A stretch of DNA of 64,000 bases from Cricetomys ansorgei (taxonomy: Eukaryota > Chordata > Mammalia > Rodentia > Nesomyidae): NCBI GenBank assembly GCA_026225945.1, contig JAMJFZ010001133.1:17761501-17825500 (forward strand), given 5' to 3'. Made by a program: the position numbers and the translations under genes. The first letter of the stretch is position 1; each line of letters starts with the position of its first letter. The notes beneath the pieces were generated by a model. That model saw only the letters and a program-made list of their open reading frames with translations, did no database searches and was not told the origin of the DNA. Shown one piece after another: positions 11,606 through 22,808 of the stretch.

Positions 11606-12960
11606 ATGTGTGACTGTGTGTGACAGTGTGTCACAGATGGTATATCTGAAGGCAGAGCCTGAGGATTACATGGGAAACTTTATGAAGACTGTGAGATGCA
11701 GAGGGGCTGAAGACATGACCTTGGTTTTAGATTTGTGTGACTAGAAGGATTAGTACTATCATGAGACACAACAGAGGAGGTGGGGTAGGAATGCTGGGAG
11801 CAAGGGTGGGCATGGAAGTCTGAGATACAGTTAGATCCCTGGCCAGAGAGGGCAGGTATGGGCTGCAGGAGGAAGGACTGAAAGTGTAAGACATAAACCT
11901 AAAGTAGGTACCCATCCTGAGGAATGAGGCCAGAAGGAGGGGCAGCAGCATTCAGCAGTGTAGCTGGATCGAGCCCCAGAGGTCAAAGAAAAAAGTGGAA
12001 TCCAGGAGAAGAAACTGGAAAGAAGCTGATAGGAAACAAAGAAGAGGCTGTACATCCTGGTAGCCATGGGAAGGAGCTGGAGAGAGAGATCATATAGGAA
12101 GGCAGGGCAAGCTGCAGGTCGGTGGCTGGACCAGCGATGTGCACAGAGCTGGGAGCTTTCGTGTTCTTTTCTGAGTCTAGAACCACCCAGAATTTGATGC
12201 ATATAACCTCATTCGATCTTCACAGCTGGTCTTGGACGCTGCTTTCTTGTTATTGCGAAGCAGAGGTTTGGAGTACTCAGCCAGCTGTGAGGAAGCAGAT
12301 GTGCATGTGCCCTTGATGGCACGCATTTGCTTCTCCCCTGCTTTTCCTTCCTCCCCCCTCCTTCTTGCCCTTCCCTGACACTTTTAGTGAACAGAAAAAA
12401 AGAGGCTGTGAAAAAGAAAACAAATAAAAAAATCAGAAAAGGAACCTAAACAAACAAACAAACTGGGCTTCCCTACATATAGAAATGGCTTTTAACGGGA
12501 CTCACATCATCCCAGTTTTGGGAGACAAAGGGTATGATAATGAACACCTAACTAATTAATATCTAACAAAGGGATGCGCTCAGGACCAAGAGCCATGACG
12601 AGTAAGATTTCACCTGATAACTCCTCTCTTCTGTTTTTAAAGGCTTTTAAATAAAGTCACATGCAATGTTGTTAACCTAGCACGAGCGATCATAAACCCA
12701 GAAGAGGGAAACTGATGCTTATCATCAAATAAGATGGTGCTGGGGCTTGTCACACGAGTATGAATAGGTTCACAGGTTTTTTTTTAAACCCTCCAGGATT
12801 AAAAAGAAAGTGTGTTGGGCAAGGTGTGAAGAACAAGGGTACCTGTGGAGGGTATGCAGAAGATCATAACCCTAACAAATTACTCCTGCGATAGTGTCTA
12901 CCTGCAGCAAGAATTCACAGAAAGAAACATCTCCAAAGAGGTAGGTGAAATCCCAAAATA
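11606..12960. other. Intronic DNA, nothing recognised
   Basis: The plus strand is purine-rich over 11740-12110. No conserved coding or repeat family was recognised. Short A-rich (ACAA)n stretches occur near 12415-12462. Confidence 0.45.
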
Positions 12961-12962
12961 GT

Positions 12963-13172
12963 TGGTGCTGGGCCGTTGGCTCAGTTGTAAGGTATTTGTG
13001 GGACAAACGTGGTGACCTGGGGTTGGATCTGCAGTATCCATGAAAAGGATCCCATCTACCCGCACGTGCCTGTAATCCCAGTGCTGGGAAAGGCAGAGAA
13101 AAGAGGATTCCCTGACCGGCTGGCCACCTAGTGTAGCCAAATCAATGAATTTCAGGTTCGTTGAAAGGCTGT
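12963..13172 (+). mobile_element. B4-type SINE, 5' part
   Basis: A tRNA-like head ('gccgttggctcagttg') is followed by a B1-like body ('cgcacgtgcctgtaatccca', 'agaggattccctgacc', 'ggctggccacctagtgtagc'). It stops near 13172, where a B3 SINE begins. Confidence 0.7.
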
Positions 13173-13338
13173 CCACAAGATGGCTCAGAGGGTAAAGGCA
13201 TTTGCTGCCAAGCCTCATGTCCTGAGTTTGAGCTCCAGGACCATATGATCGAAGGAGAAAACTGACTTCTGAAAGTTGCGTTTTGACTCTCTGCAGGCAC
13301 ACATGTGTACACACACACACATATACGCACACACACAC
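13173..13338 (+). mobile_element. B3-type SINE with (CA)n tail
   Basis: It shows 'aagatggctcagagggtaaa', 'ggcatttgctgccaagcctc', 'gaaggagaaaactgacttc' and a CA-rich tail from 13308. This order is that of the B3 family. It abuts or interrupts the B4 copy on its left. Confidence 0.8.
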
Positions 13339-14061
13339 CCAGAAGAAATGTATTTTTTTAAGTGGGACATGATTGAGGACAACAGTAGAAATTGGTCTTT
13401 GGTCTCTACATGCACATACATGAACACATCCAGAACACACCACACACAATTTCAAAGTCAAATTCATCCATAGACATGGATGTATATGGGATTACAGTTA
13501 CATGTGTTTAGGAAAACAAGTTTCTCTGTTGAAATGCTTCCTAGAGTTCTTGTGAGCACACGCCTCAGTCTCCAGTGTTGTGTCTCTAATATGCAGTGAA
13601 CATTCATCGAGTGTTTTCTGCAACAGCAGAAGCCAAGTGACTCCTGTTAGCTTGGATATCGCATCCCAAAAGTTCTGGGCAAATCAACCACTTAGGGCTA
13701 GGATAACCAATTTCCTGCTCATCATAATTTTTATTTCTTTAACAAAACATGAAGGCTTTTTCCTAAGCAAAGGAAAAGATTCATATGAATGTCAGAATGT
13801 ATCGAGGAATCCTTTTTGTCATTCAGATCTGTCAAGACCACTTTCCAGAGCTTCCAGATTTTTCTCAACCCCCAATGATTCAAGGCCAAAAGAAATATCT
13901 AAGAGAGGGCCTTTGATTAAGTTGTTGTGTCTCAACAATCTGGGAAGTATTTGAAAAAAATGTTTTTATAAAATTCTGTTTTAGAATTTTATTTATAGTG
14001 TGGTGTATGTGCAAAAGAGACAATGCACACACACACACATAGTCTCCCTCCTCCCTCAGGT

Positions 14062-14063
<2 letters not shown>

Positions 14064-14095
<32 letters not shown>
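14064..14095 (+). repeat. (TG)n microsatellite
   Basis: An uninterrupted TG run of about 30 bp, in the CA-tail position of the antisense SINE to its right. A shorter TG tract follows at about 14200-14221. Confidence 0.9.
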
Positions 14096-14099
14096 ATGC

Positions 14100-14412
14100 A
14101 TGTGCGTGTGCGTGGTCATAAATGTGGAGTCAGAGTACAACTTTCAGGAGTCTGTAGTTCTCATTGAGGCAAACTCTCCCTCATTGTTTCTGCCATGCTG
14201 TGTGTGTTGTGTGTGTGTGTGTTCCAGACTAGCCAATCACCCAGCTTCCAGTCCATTTTGTCTCCACCACCAATATCTCTTTAGCCATGCTGTGGTTATA
14301 GAGGGCCACCACATGTGGCTTTTTTTTTTTAAGTGGAAGTTCCAGGAATAGGACCCAGTCAGCAGGCTTGCACAGCAAGCGCTTTACCCTCTGAGCCATC
14401 TTCCCATCTCCA
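14100..14412 (-). mobile_element. Antisense B4-family SINE
   Basis: The antisense head 'gcaagcgctttaccctctga' followed by 'gccatcttcccatctcc' at 14378-14411 is the tRNA-like end. The body to its left is diverged and contains an internal T10 tract and 'gtggaagttccaggaatagg'. Confidence 0.65.
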
Positions 14413-15414
14413 TCCTGTATCATTCTCAAATAACCATATATTTGCCCCATAGATGGGGCACAAAGTCCTCAAAGCCTCGAGATGGGACTAGATTTCTGGC
14501 TCTACACTGCTTTGTACATTACACTCATTTGTAAAACCATACAACTACTAAAAGTCCCTCTGGACCAAGAGGCCACATTGTTGAGAGAGCCGGATACCCA
14601 AAGCTAACAACTCATGCAACATCAAGCAGTGTGCAATCTACAGTTTTGCTTGCAACACCACACTACGACTGCTGGTGTACCCCAGGGTGCCTCGGCACAC
14701 AGTTTGGGAAGCCAAGTCATGAACTAGCCTGACATCATCGTGTCTGAAACCTGATCCAATGTAAATTGGGAAAACATTTAAAATCCAACTGAGTGATTGA
14801 AGATTTCCTCCATTCCCTACTGGCTTGCTGATTCCGTCTTGATATTACTTTAACATTTGACCATACATCTTGATGTAGGCTGACAACTTCGAATCTTTCC
14901 TGGGCAGTGTCAACCATCGGCTGTTTAATAACAAGTGTTACAACAAACCTTCTCTGTAAATACTTTAGGCTTTGTAGGCCATGTGATCTCTGTCAGAGCT
15001 TCTTAACTCAACCACTCAGTGAAAAAATCAGCCACAGACAACAGGGGAACAAATGAGCATCACTGTATTCTGTTCAGGTGTTATTTACTAGATCAGACAC
15101 TAGGTCAGCTTTGGCCGTAGGTGGCGTTCTGGCAAACTGCTAGGCAGGGAGATTGCCGTATGGCATGATCGGGATAAACACAGGTTAGTAAGAGAAGCAG
15201 GATCACTCAGAACACACAGTAAACCCCATTTTTGCGACAGTCAGGTGTTAGTCTCCCCTGTCATCTTGAGTGGCTGTGGAATCATAGGGGGCACCCCTCT
15301 GAACATGTCTATGAGGGCTTTCCTGGAAAGGTCTGATGGAGAAGGGAAGACCTATCCTGAATGCAGGCGGTACCATCCCATGGATTGAGATACTGTATTA
15401 AATAAGAAAGGGGG
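14413..15414. other. Intronic DNA with an ancient hAT fragment at 14930-15010
   Basis: 14930-15010 contains 'ctctgtaaatactttaggct', 'ttgtaggccatgtgatctct' and 'gtcagagcttcttaactca'. It matches in antisense the element at 16175-16365. Nothing else was recognised. Confidence 0.6.
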
Positions 15415-15612
15415 AAGGGAGGAAGTCTCTGAGCTGTTCTCTGCTTCCTGGCTGCAGACACCATGCTATCAGACACCTCATACTCCTGTCTTCATTCCTT
15501 CACCACCATGAGAGACTGTCATCTGAAACTGAGCCAAAGGGAGGATAACTTCTTCCCTAAGCAGATCCTTGTCAGATATTTTGTCATAGCAACAAAAGTA
15601 GCAACAAATGCA
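15415..15612 (+). mobile_element. MaLR-type LTR, 3' part
   Basis: It carries 'gaagtctctgagctg', 'caccatgagagactgtcatc', 'tgaaactgagccaaag', 'tgtcagatattttgtcatag' and 'caacaaaagtagcaac'. This is the usual 3' end layout of rodent ORR1/MT LTRs. Orientation is antisense to the gene. Confidence 0.75.
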
Positions 15613-16174
15613 CTGGGTAATCTAGCAAGAGCTTGCTGATGGCTGCTGGGTGCCAGCATGGAGGTGGGGACAGGGCGCAGGGTGGCTCTTGTTCTCAGTA
15701 GAGGACCGATGAGTGATGGTTCAAGCAGGTGCATGTAGAAGTCCTATATAACAGTGTAAAAGCACAGGACAGAGACTAATGATTCTCACATGACATAAGT
15801 GGGGCATAGGGGGTGGGTGGGGGCGGGGGTGGAATAAGGTGATAGCAATGGAGAAAAAAAATGAAAACAGAAAACAAAAAGAAACCCTCAAAACACAAAA
15901 TGAACAGGGATGACCAAGAGGAACTAGAAGCCTTTCTGCAATTGTCTAGAGTAACAGCAAGCCACCAGTGGTTATTGTGGAGGGCTCAATTACACGATTT
16001 TCTGAGATAGAAACTGTAAGATAAGGGTGCCTCGCTGGTCAACAGCAGCAGCAAGATTCAAAGCCAGGCATTCTTTCTCCAAGTTCTGGCCCTTGGTCAC
16101 TGTCCTATTCAACTTCGAGAGAAAGGTCGCCTGAAAGAAAAGAATCAGCTTGATGGGTTCACTCATTTCCAGGG

Positions 16175-16365
16175 TTGTTGTATGGCCCGAGGGCTGAAGC
16201 TGGCCCTCTGCTGATTTTGCAAATAAAGTTTTATTGCAACAGTACCATGCCCTGCCTATCTATTTATATATTGGTTACAGCTGCCATGTTGCTGTAATAG
16301 TTGGGACAGAGGCTGCAGCGGCCTGTAAAGCCTAAAACATTTACTATCTGGCACTTTGAAGAAGA
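16175..16365 (+). mobile_element. Ancient hAT-Charlie-like DNA transposon
   Basis: 'gcaaataaagttttattgca', 'ggttacagctgcc', 'gggacagaggctgcag' and 'gcctaaaacatttactatct' follow the order of a mammal-wide palindromic hAT family whose exact name I cannot fix. Antisense copies lie at 14930-15010 and 46160-46337. Confidence 0.65.
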
Positions 16366-17595
16366 ACTTTAAGGACCTTGATTCACTAATTCAATTCATG
16401 AGTTTTTCTCTCTGTTTTTCTTTTTCTTTAAAATTTGCTATTTGTGGTTATGTTTGTTTATTTTGTTTTGTTTTTTTTTTCATTTTTCAGACCTGGCCCA
16501 CGACCTCCTGGTTTTACAAAGTTGACCCTTCTGCACTTGTAGCTGTTCACTGGTCCCCTGACACCCCCAAGAGCTTTGTTCTCAAAGCGTAGCTGTTTTG
16601 TGTCATTGTCTGCATTTCCCGCTACTGCCTAGATGTATGCCTACGCACAGGCATTGGTAGTTTGTAAGCTGGCACTTGACCAGCGTCAGAGTCTTCAAGT
16701 CTTGCTGACTCTGAAGGTACGCAGACGGCTGCAGATCCCTGCACGCCATGTAGTGGGATGCACGCTTCAAGCAGGCAGAGGGGCGGACGGATGGACTTCT
16801 GGAGGGGTTTGCAGGCCTCTTTATTCCACGGCTAAGATCCACATCAGCCTACTAGCACCTCCACCCTGATCACACTGCACCCCAACAACCCTCACTGATT
16901 CTATGAGCCACAAGCTTCTTTCTCTATGTTAGTGTAGGCTTTTCTGAACACGACGTTTAAGAATGGTCTTCAGTTTTTCATGGTTCTTCTTGGTTTCACA
17001 GGAAATGAAGAAGGGAAGATATCCTGTCTTTTGATCAGGTACCTATTATGTTATCTACTTCAACCACAAAATGCACCAAGGGAAAACAGGGCAGCAGAAA
17101 GCCAGTGAATGTTCACTAACTAAAAGTTACTCTTGTTTGAAGTGTCCAGGGAGGGCTGGATCGACGATACAGCAGCCGGTGAAGTAGGCCTCTTCATGTA
17201 CTTGGCTTAGCAGTATGACGCTGTTTCTTCTGGATAGGGTATAGCTGCTGGACCCGTGAACCCACTGTAGCTGTGGCTACCTCCGAAAGATCGGGGAAGG
17301 GATGAGTCCATCAACATTCCTTTCTGGACAGTGGACATCTTATGAAGCTCCGCCCCTCCCTGAGTAGCTACGGGCAGTTAATGGTTGCTGAGGTGGGGGA
17401 CATGCGCCTTAGTGTATTCCTTTAGCAAGTGGCCCTTGCTCTAGTAAAGAGAGCCCCATATTAAGGGAAGCAACCTTAATCAAATGCAGAGAGCCACACT
17501 CATACACACAAGACAGAAAGTGGGGGAACTTTCTGAAAAGAAGAGGTTCTGTGGGAGGGGACGGGAGAGAAGATAATGGGAGAGGATGAGATCAA
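16366..17595. other. Intronic DNA, nothing recognised
   Basis: A T-rich stretch with TTTGTTTG-type repeats spans 16405-16485. The rest is unique-looking with no coding similarity. Confidence 0.45.
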
Positions 17596-17596
17596 A

Positions 17597-17711
17597 GGTG
17601 TGTGTGTGTGTGTGAGTGTGTGAGTGTGTGTGTGTGTATCTGGGTGTAAGTGTGTGTGTGTGTGTGTAAGTGTGTGTGTGTTTGTGTGTGAATGTGTGTG
17701 TGTGTGTGTTT
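17597..17711 (+). repeat. Interrupted (TG)n microsatellite
   Basis: TG runs are separated by TGAG, TATCTGGGTGTAAG and TTTG interruptions over about 115 bp. They end at an A-rich segment with AATAATAATAAA. Confidence 0.92.
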
Positions 17712-17754
17712 TAAAAAATAATAATAAAGATGCTATTGCTTATTGAGTTGGAGT

Positions 17755-18085
17755 ATGGTCCTGCATTCCCAATATATGTTGAAGTCCTAACCCCCAGGAA
17801 CTGTGAGTGTGGCTTTAACTGGATTTAATCATGTTAAGACGAGGACACACTGAATCAGAGGAGCCTGCAGTCAGTGAGCAGTGTCCTTAGAAAATGACAG
17901 GATTTGGGCAGGGAAGGAGGAAAGCTATGTGACTCCGGTGCCACAATGCATAGGCAGGCATCAGAAGGAGGCAGAGGTTGGGACTGTGCTGACCAGGAGA
18001 GCCATGGCGGCCTGCAGCCGCACGGCTGAGCGCGGCTGGGCCTGCGGTGCTTCTCTAGGGCGCTTCTGACTTTCCTTGCAGACTT
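17755..18085 (+). mobile_element. MLT1-like MaLR LTR
   Basis: 'ttgaagtcctaacccccagg', 'tgtggctttaactgg', 'gttaagacgaggacacactg' and 'agtgtccttagaaaatgaca' follow the order of MLT1-type LTRs. The copy is diverged and lies antisense to the gene. Confidence 0.7.
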
Positions 18086-18147
18086 GTAACCTCCAAAATG
18101 GAAACCTCTCAACACCTGGATTCCAAGGCTGGTGTGCTGACTGGTTT

Positions 18148-18600
18148 TCAACACATTCTCTTTTACTCTATGGAAATTTCACACATTCACAGAGCGTATT
18201 TTGATCACATCCATCGCCATCTCCCCCCAACTCCTCCCAGCAGCGTCCCACCATCTCTGTCCCAACTTCATGTCCTCCATTTACTTTGTAAATTGTCCTG
18301 AGTCCTAGGGGTTCTGGCCATTGGCTTAGGGCTCTAATCCAGCACGTCCTCATCTTAACTTGGTCACACCAGCTAAAGTCACACTCACAGGTCCTGGGCA
18401 TTAGGGCTCAGTGCTGTCCACATGCACACAGGTGTAGGGTCATCTACTGAGGCATGAAGAACCTACTTGTAGCCATGTTTACAATGGAGAATGGCTCTTC
18501 TTCATTCACTAATCACTCATGGCCAACAGCACCTCCGCCAACAGTAGGGCCTCAGGCTCCTTCCCCGTTCATGTCAGAATGTGGCCTGTGGCACACTGAC
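18148..18600 (-). mobile_element. L1 (Lx-type) 3' UTR, antisense
   Basis: Read on the plus strand this is the antisense of a rodent L1 3' UTR. 'cagtgctgtccacatgcaca', 'ggtgtagggtcatctactga' and the tract from 'ccaacagcacctccgcc' to 'agggcctcaggctcc' are in the remembered order. No ORF2 sequence is retained next to it. Confidence 0.7.
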
Positions 18601-19557
18601 TCTTAACCCACGCCTGTGAACACTGTTTCACCCTGTCCCAGCCCATGCTGAGGCTTCTCTCCCTTGTATCTATTCTGCATCTTTACTTCAACACCTAGCC
18701 AGCTGGTTCACACAGAGAGGCTGGTTCCTGGAGCCCTTGACCAACGGACTAAAGGGTTAGGGTGAAGCTGCAGAGGGCCATCTCATACAAATCAACAATC
18801 ATCTCTCCCATCAACTTGAAGCTAGACATGTCAGGTAGCACAGAGAAGGCTCATTAGTTCCAGAACTCTCCATTTCATATCAGATAGGAATTTTCCATTT
18901 CTTTCTTTCTTTTCATTTTTTATTCCTGTCAGAAAATGGCTGCGAGGGACAGTGTATGAACGAAGGGGAAGAGGACACAATCTATAATGCCTTGTTTATA
19001 TGACCCTTTATCTAGTTGCTTGCACGAGATAAGCAGAATTCAATTTCTGCTTTTCATATTTTCACGGCCTGTTTTGTCATACAATTTAATCAACTCAGAA
19101 ACTAAAATTAATAGCTCAGCTTCAATAATGCTATCAGGATTGACCCAGCTCCAGGAAGGCAGTGGGTCTCAGTGTGGTAAGGACACAGTTTGTTTTAACT
19201 CCCTCTCTATAAACAAAGTGCAGGCCCAGCCCTTAGAATCCTAAAGATGACCTTACAAGAAGATGATTAAGTCTGCAGTTTTATATTTACTGGACTTATT
19301 GATGGAAGATGGTTATATTGAAAGGCCATTTTGAGAGCATTCAGGATATTTAATTTTTGAACATGTAATTTTTCCCAATATTGGTTTCATTACTAATGTT
19401 CTAATTATAGAAGACATAAAGAATAATTTTATCCATCAATAGCTGTTTTCCATTTCCTTCTCATTTTTTATATTCAAGTGATTTCTTTTTGCTGTCATGA
19501 CATTATCAGGATATTGTGGTGTGTGTGGTATTTTATTTTTCTATAAAACAGATCCAG
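18601..19557. other. Intronic DNA, nothing recognised
   Basis: No coding block or interspersed repeat was recognised. 19240-19500 is markedly AT-rich. Confidence 0.45.
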
Positions 19558-19690
19558 CAGAAGGCAGCATGGAGTAATAGAACCACAACATTTTGCCAGC
19601 AAGCCAGTGTGAATGCAGATTCCAAGTCTCTGATTGCAGAGGTTCTTGGGCAAGTCACTTTCTTTATCTGAGCCTAAGTTTACCAATCCA
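19558..19690 (+). mobile_element. MIR SINE
   Basis: The core 'cttgggcaagtcactttctt' followed by 'tatctgagcctaagtttacc' is the conserved MIR segment. It is an ancient mammalian element. Confidence 0.75.
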
Positions 19691-19724
19691 AACTCAGAAC
19701 CAGCTTTCCCCAGGTGTCAGAGGC

Positions 19725-20098
19725 TGGAACTGATGCATCTCTCAAGGACGTCTATATTGAAGTCTTCATCCCCAGGCGGTGGGGACTTCAGGAGGAAAAG
19801 GAGGCTGGGCTAGGAACAAAGTGACCCTGGTACCTTCTCCGTGCATTCTTCCCATCTCCTGGCTTTCCAGTTGCCATGGGGTGGACCGCTCTCCTCTGCC
19901 ACTCATTCCCATCACCACATACCGCTACCCGCCATTACCATGATCTTCTACCTCGCCATGGGCTCAGGATAAATGGAAAGTGATCATGGACCAAAACCTC
20001 TGAAACCATGAACCAAAACAGCCCAGTAAGTCTTGCCTCTTTTTAACTTGTTTCTGTCAGATATCTAAGTCAATGTGTTTAATTAAAAACAGCTAACC
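19725..20098 (+). mobile_element. MaLR-like LTR, diverged
   Basis: The order resembles MaLR LTRs: 'attgaagtcttcatccccag', 'gcggtggggacttcaggag', then 'ccatgggctcaggataaatg' and 'gaaaccatgaaccaaaac'. It ends near 'aaacagctaaccc'. Assignment to a subfamily is not possible by eye. Confidence 0.55.
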
Positions 20099-20600
20099 CA
20101 CCCACCAAGCCAACCATCTCCATTCTTCTGTGAATCACTATGGTTACCTCTTAGTAGCATTTTAACCTTCCTTTCCCATGGCATGGGATGCAGAGTATAA
20201 ATTCATGTCTTTCCATCCACCCCCAGATAATCCTTTATGCTAAAATAGAAAGAAGACGTTTTAAGACAGGAACTCTGTGTACCTATACAATTCCAGAATA
20301 GAAGCCATTAGATAACAATCAAACAGTGATAGGGGTGTCAATAAAGGTAAATTAGGGGTAGAATGCTTGTTCAGCATCTAAAAGGCCTCTATCAATTATT
20401 TCTACACTTTAACACAATCACTGGAATGCTGGAAATTCCCCCCAAGCATCCAGATGCTCTAAGAACAATTTGGACATGAACATTCTCCTTCAAAGATGAT
20501 AGGATAAGCAGACTGCATACGGGGCTACCTCTATTGCGATAATTATTTTTACTTCATATTTTGTAAAATTACTTTTTATAAATGTAATTTGTAAATTACA
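20099..20600. other. Intronic DNA, nothing recognised
   Basis: AT-rich, unique-looking sequence. 'taaaattac' and 'gtaaattaca' near 20562-20600 can form short hairpins. Confidence 0.4.
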
Positions 20601-20636
20601 TCTCTCTCTTCCTCTCTCTCTCCCCCCTCCACCCCC

Positions 20637-20687
<51 letters not shown>

Positions 20688-20817
20688 CCCACCACAACAT
20701 GTATATAGGTCAAAAGGAGTTGGTACTCTCCCTCCCCTGTGTGGGTGCTGGGGTGGCACTCAGGCCAGCAGCTTGGCAGCCAGGGGCTTTACCAATGGAG
20801 CCAACTTGCCAGCCTCA
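20601..20817 (-). mobile_element. (TC)n-(TG)n tract and antisense B4-family head
   Basis: A TC-rich stretch (20601-20622) is followed by 44 bp of pure TG at 20641-20684. An antisense tRNA-like SINE head follows ('ggcagccaggggctttacca', 'atggagccaacttgccagcc'). The TG tract is the SINE tail expanded into a microsatellite. Confidence 0.75.
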
Positions 20818-22050
20818 GGCCAGTTCTTGTTGAGGAAATTATCAACCATCAATAGCAAATCAGCTACTTGTGGTCATAGACCTAAGTCTACAGATGCCAT
20901 TTTGCCTTGCAATGTGTTAATTTTAGCAGACTGTGGAGGCACAGGCCAGAGAAACCTGAGGCTACTAATATGGTAGAGTAAGTTTCTTGAGGCAGGACCC
21001 AGGCTAGAGGTGGGGGCAAGCTAAGGAGCTTACACACATTTTTTACTATCTGAAAGCTACATAGAAACTCAATAAAAACTCCATTCATCAACACAGACTC
21101 AGAAACTTGCAAACATATAAACACACCGAGAAAAATGAGAAACATGTGTGTAGCCAACAGAACCAAACCTTCCGATAAGAAGGGAACATTGAGCTGGCAG
21201 AGTTATCAAATCATCCTCTCCCATAATTATGGAAGTGCAGAGCTCTGGAAAGAGCTATACACTTAGTTCAGGGATACAGTTGGTGATTTCTCACCCGAGC
21301 AAACATTGTTTTAGCTTCTAAGTGAATCCCGAGTTACTTTAAATTCTAACTTCTGACAGCTACCTCCTACAAGCCATTCTTGCAAAAGTTCTCTGCGTGA
21401 AAAGATTAACTTTTGTTCATAAAATACAAACTGAAGAACTAAGAATGCTTTTGTAGACTGTTATTGGCTTTTATGAATATAGGCTTTTAAGTTAAACTAA
21501 CAGCAACAAATAAATTCACTCAGTTCTCTTATACAGCAGAGAGATCACACTAAGAGGTTGAAGCTGGATTTTAAAAGCTCCAATTTTTACAAAATTAATT
21601 TGCAAACATGGCAGCTGTCACACATGCTGGATTTTTTGTTTGTTTGCTTGCTTGCTTACTTTTGCTGTTTGCTATAGAAAATATTTACAGTTGGTCTGGC
21701 ATTTTATTTAAAAATGAGAAATTTTCTTTCCACTGATTTCTATTCACCAACATAATGGTGATCAGTTTTCACATCTTACTGACCTTGAACCCACTGTGAA
21801 GAACATCTTCAAAGAACAGTCGACACGGCCTCCTGAATCCGTTTCCCAACTGATGGAGACAAGGGCATGTTGAGTAAGGTCTTGACTGATGAGTCAGAGA
21901 CGGAGGAATAATGCATCATCCTAGACATGGGATGCAGCATTCTCCATCACCGGACCACTTCTTTGACAGCCAGACATAGAGTATTTAGTTATTACACACG
22001 TCACTGTCCCATAAGAATAGATTTTCCCCCCAATATTGAATATTTATATT
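20818..22050. other. Intronic DNA, nothing recognised
   Basis: No coding similarity was found. A T-rich 'gtttgtttgcttgcttgctt' run lies at about 21637-21660. Confidence 0.45.
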
Positions 22051-22051
22051 T

Positions 22052-22385
22052 GTGTGCAAATGTTTGTGCTCATGTGTGCATGTTTGGGTGTATGTGGATG
22101 TGTATACATGTGTGTCTATTTATAGAGGCCAGAGGTCAATCTTAAGTGTTGTTCCTCGGGTCCATTCACTGTGGTTCTTGAAACATAGTGTCTCGTTAAC
22201 AAGTAGGCTGGGCTGGCTGGATACCCAGGGATCTGCTTGCCACCACCTCTGCCTTCCAGCACTGAGGTTACAAATGAGTGCCACCACACCCATCTTTTTC
22301 ACTCAGGTGCTAGGGATTGAATCTAGGTCCTCAGGTTTGCATGGCACGTGTATATTATTCACTGAACTATCTCCTATCCCCTGAA
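22052..22385 (-). mobile_element. Antisense B4/RSINE1 SINE
   Basis: The TGTG-rich tail at 22050-22115 precedes 'gaggccagaggtcaat', 'aacaagtaggctgggctggc', 'agcactgaggttacaaatga' and the antisense head 'ctgaactatctcctatcccc'. Near full length. Confidence 0.85.
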
Positions 22386-22671
22386 TATTTATGCTTTCAA
22401 ATAACAAACTATCCTGAGATTACAATACAGTCTCTTGTGTATTGTACAAATCTAGCAGTGCACAGTCTCCCTGAGTAGCCCCAAGACTAGTGACTCTTTT
22501 TTCCATTCTCTTTAGAGCACAGCAAACATCAGAAACCTAATAAAATAGCACGACATGTTGAACAATGAAATGCTTACTAAAGCTCAAACTTTTCTGAGGA
22601 GCATCTCAACCTTAAATAGAGGTCAAATCACAAAAAGGTACCATGTCGAGGAGTAAGTACAGAGAAAGGGA
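22386..22671. other. Intronic DNA, nothing recognised
   Basis: Unique-looking AT-rich sequence immediately left of the (GGAA)n tract. Confidence 0.4.
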
Positions 22672-22808
22672 CGGAAGGAAGGAAGAAAGGAAGAAAGGAA
22701 GGAAGGAAGGAAGAAAGGAAGAAAGGAAGGAAGGAAGGAAGGAAAGAAGGAAGGAAGGAAAGAGGAAGGGAGAGAGGGAGGGAAGGAAGGGGAGAGAAGG
22801 ATGGAAGG
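22672..22808 (+). repeat. (GGAA)n polypurine tract
   Basis: About 135 bp of GGAA with GAAA and GGGA variants and no pyrimidine until the right edge. It is a shorter relative of the tract at 31863-32289. Confidence 0.95.

Noticed and set aside
12898..13467. 189-codon minus-strand open frame
   Set aside because: It runs through B4 and B3 SINEs and a CA tail, has no known domain, and matches no gene.
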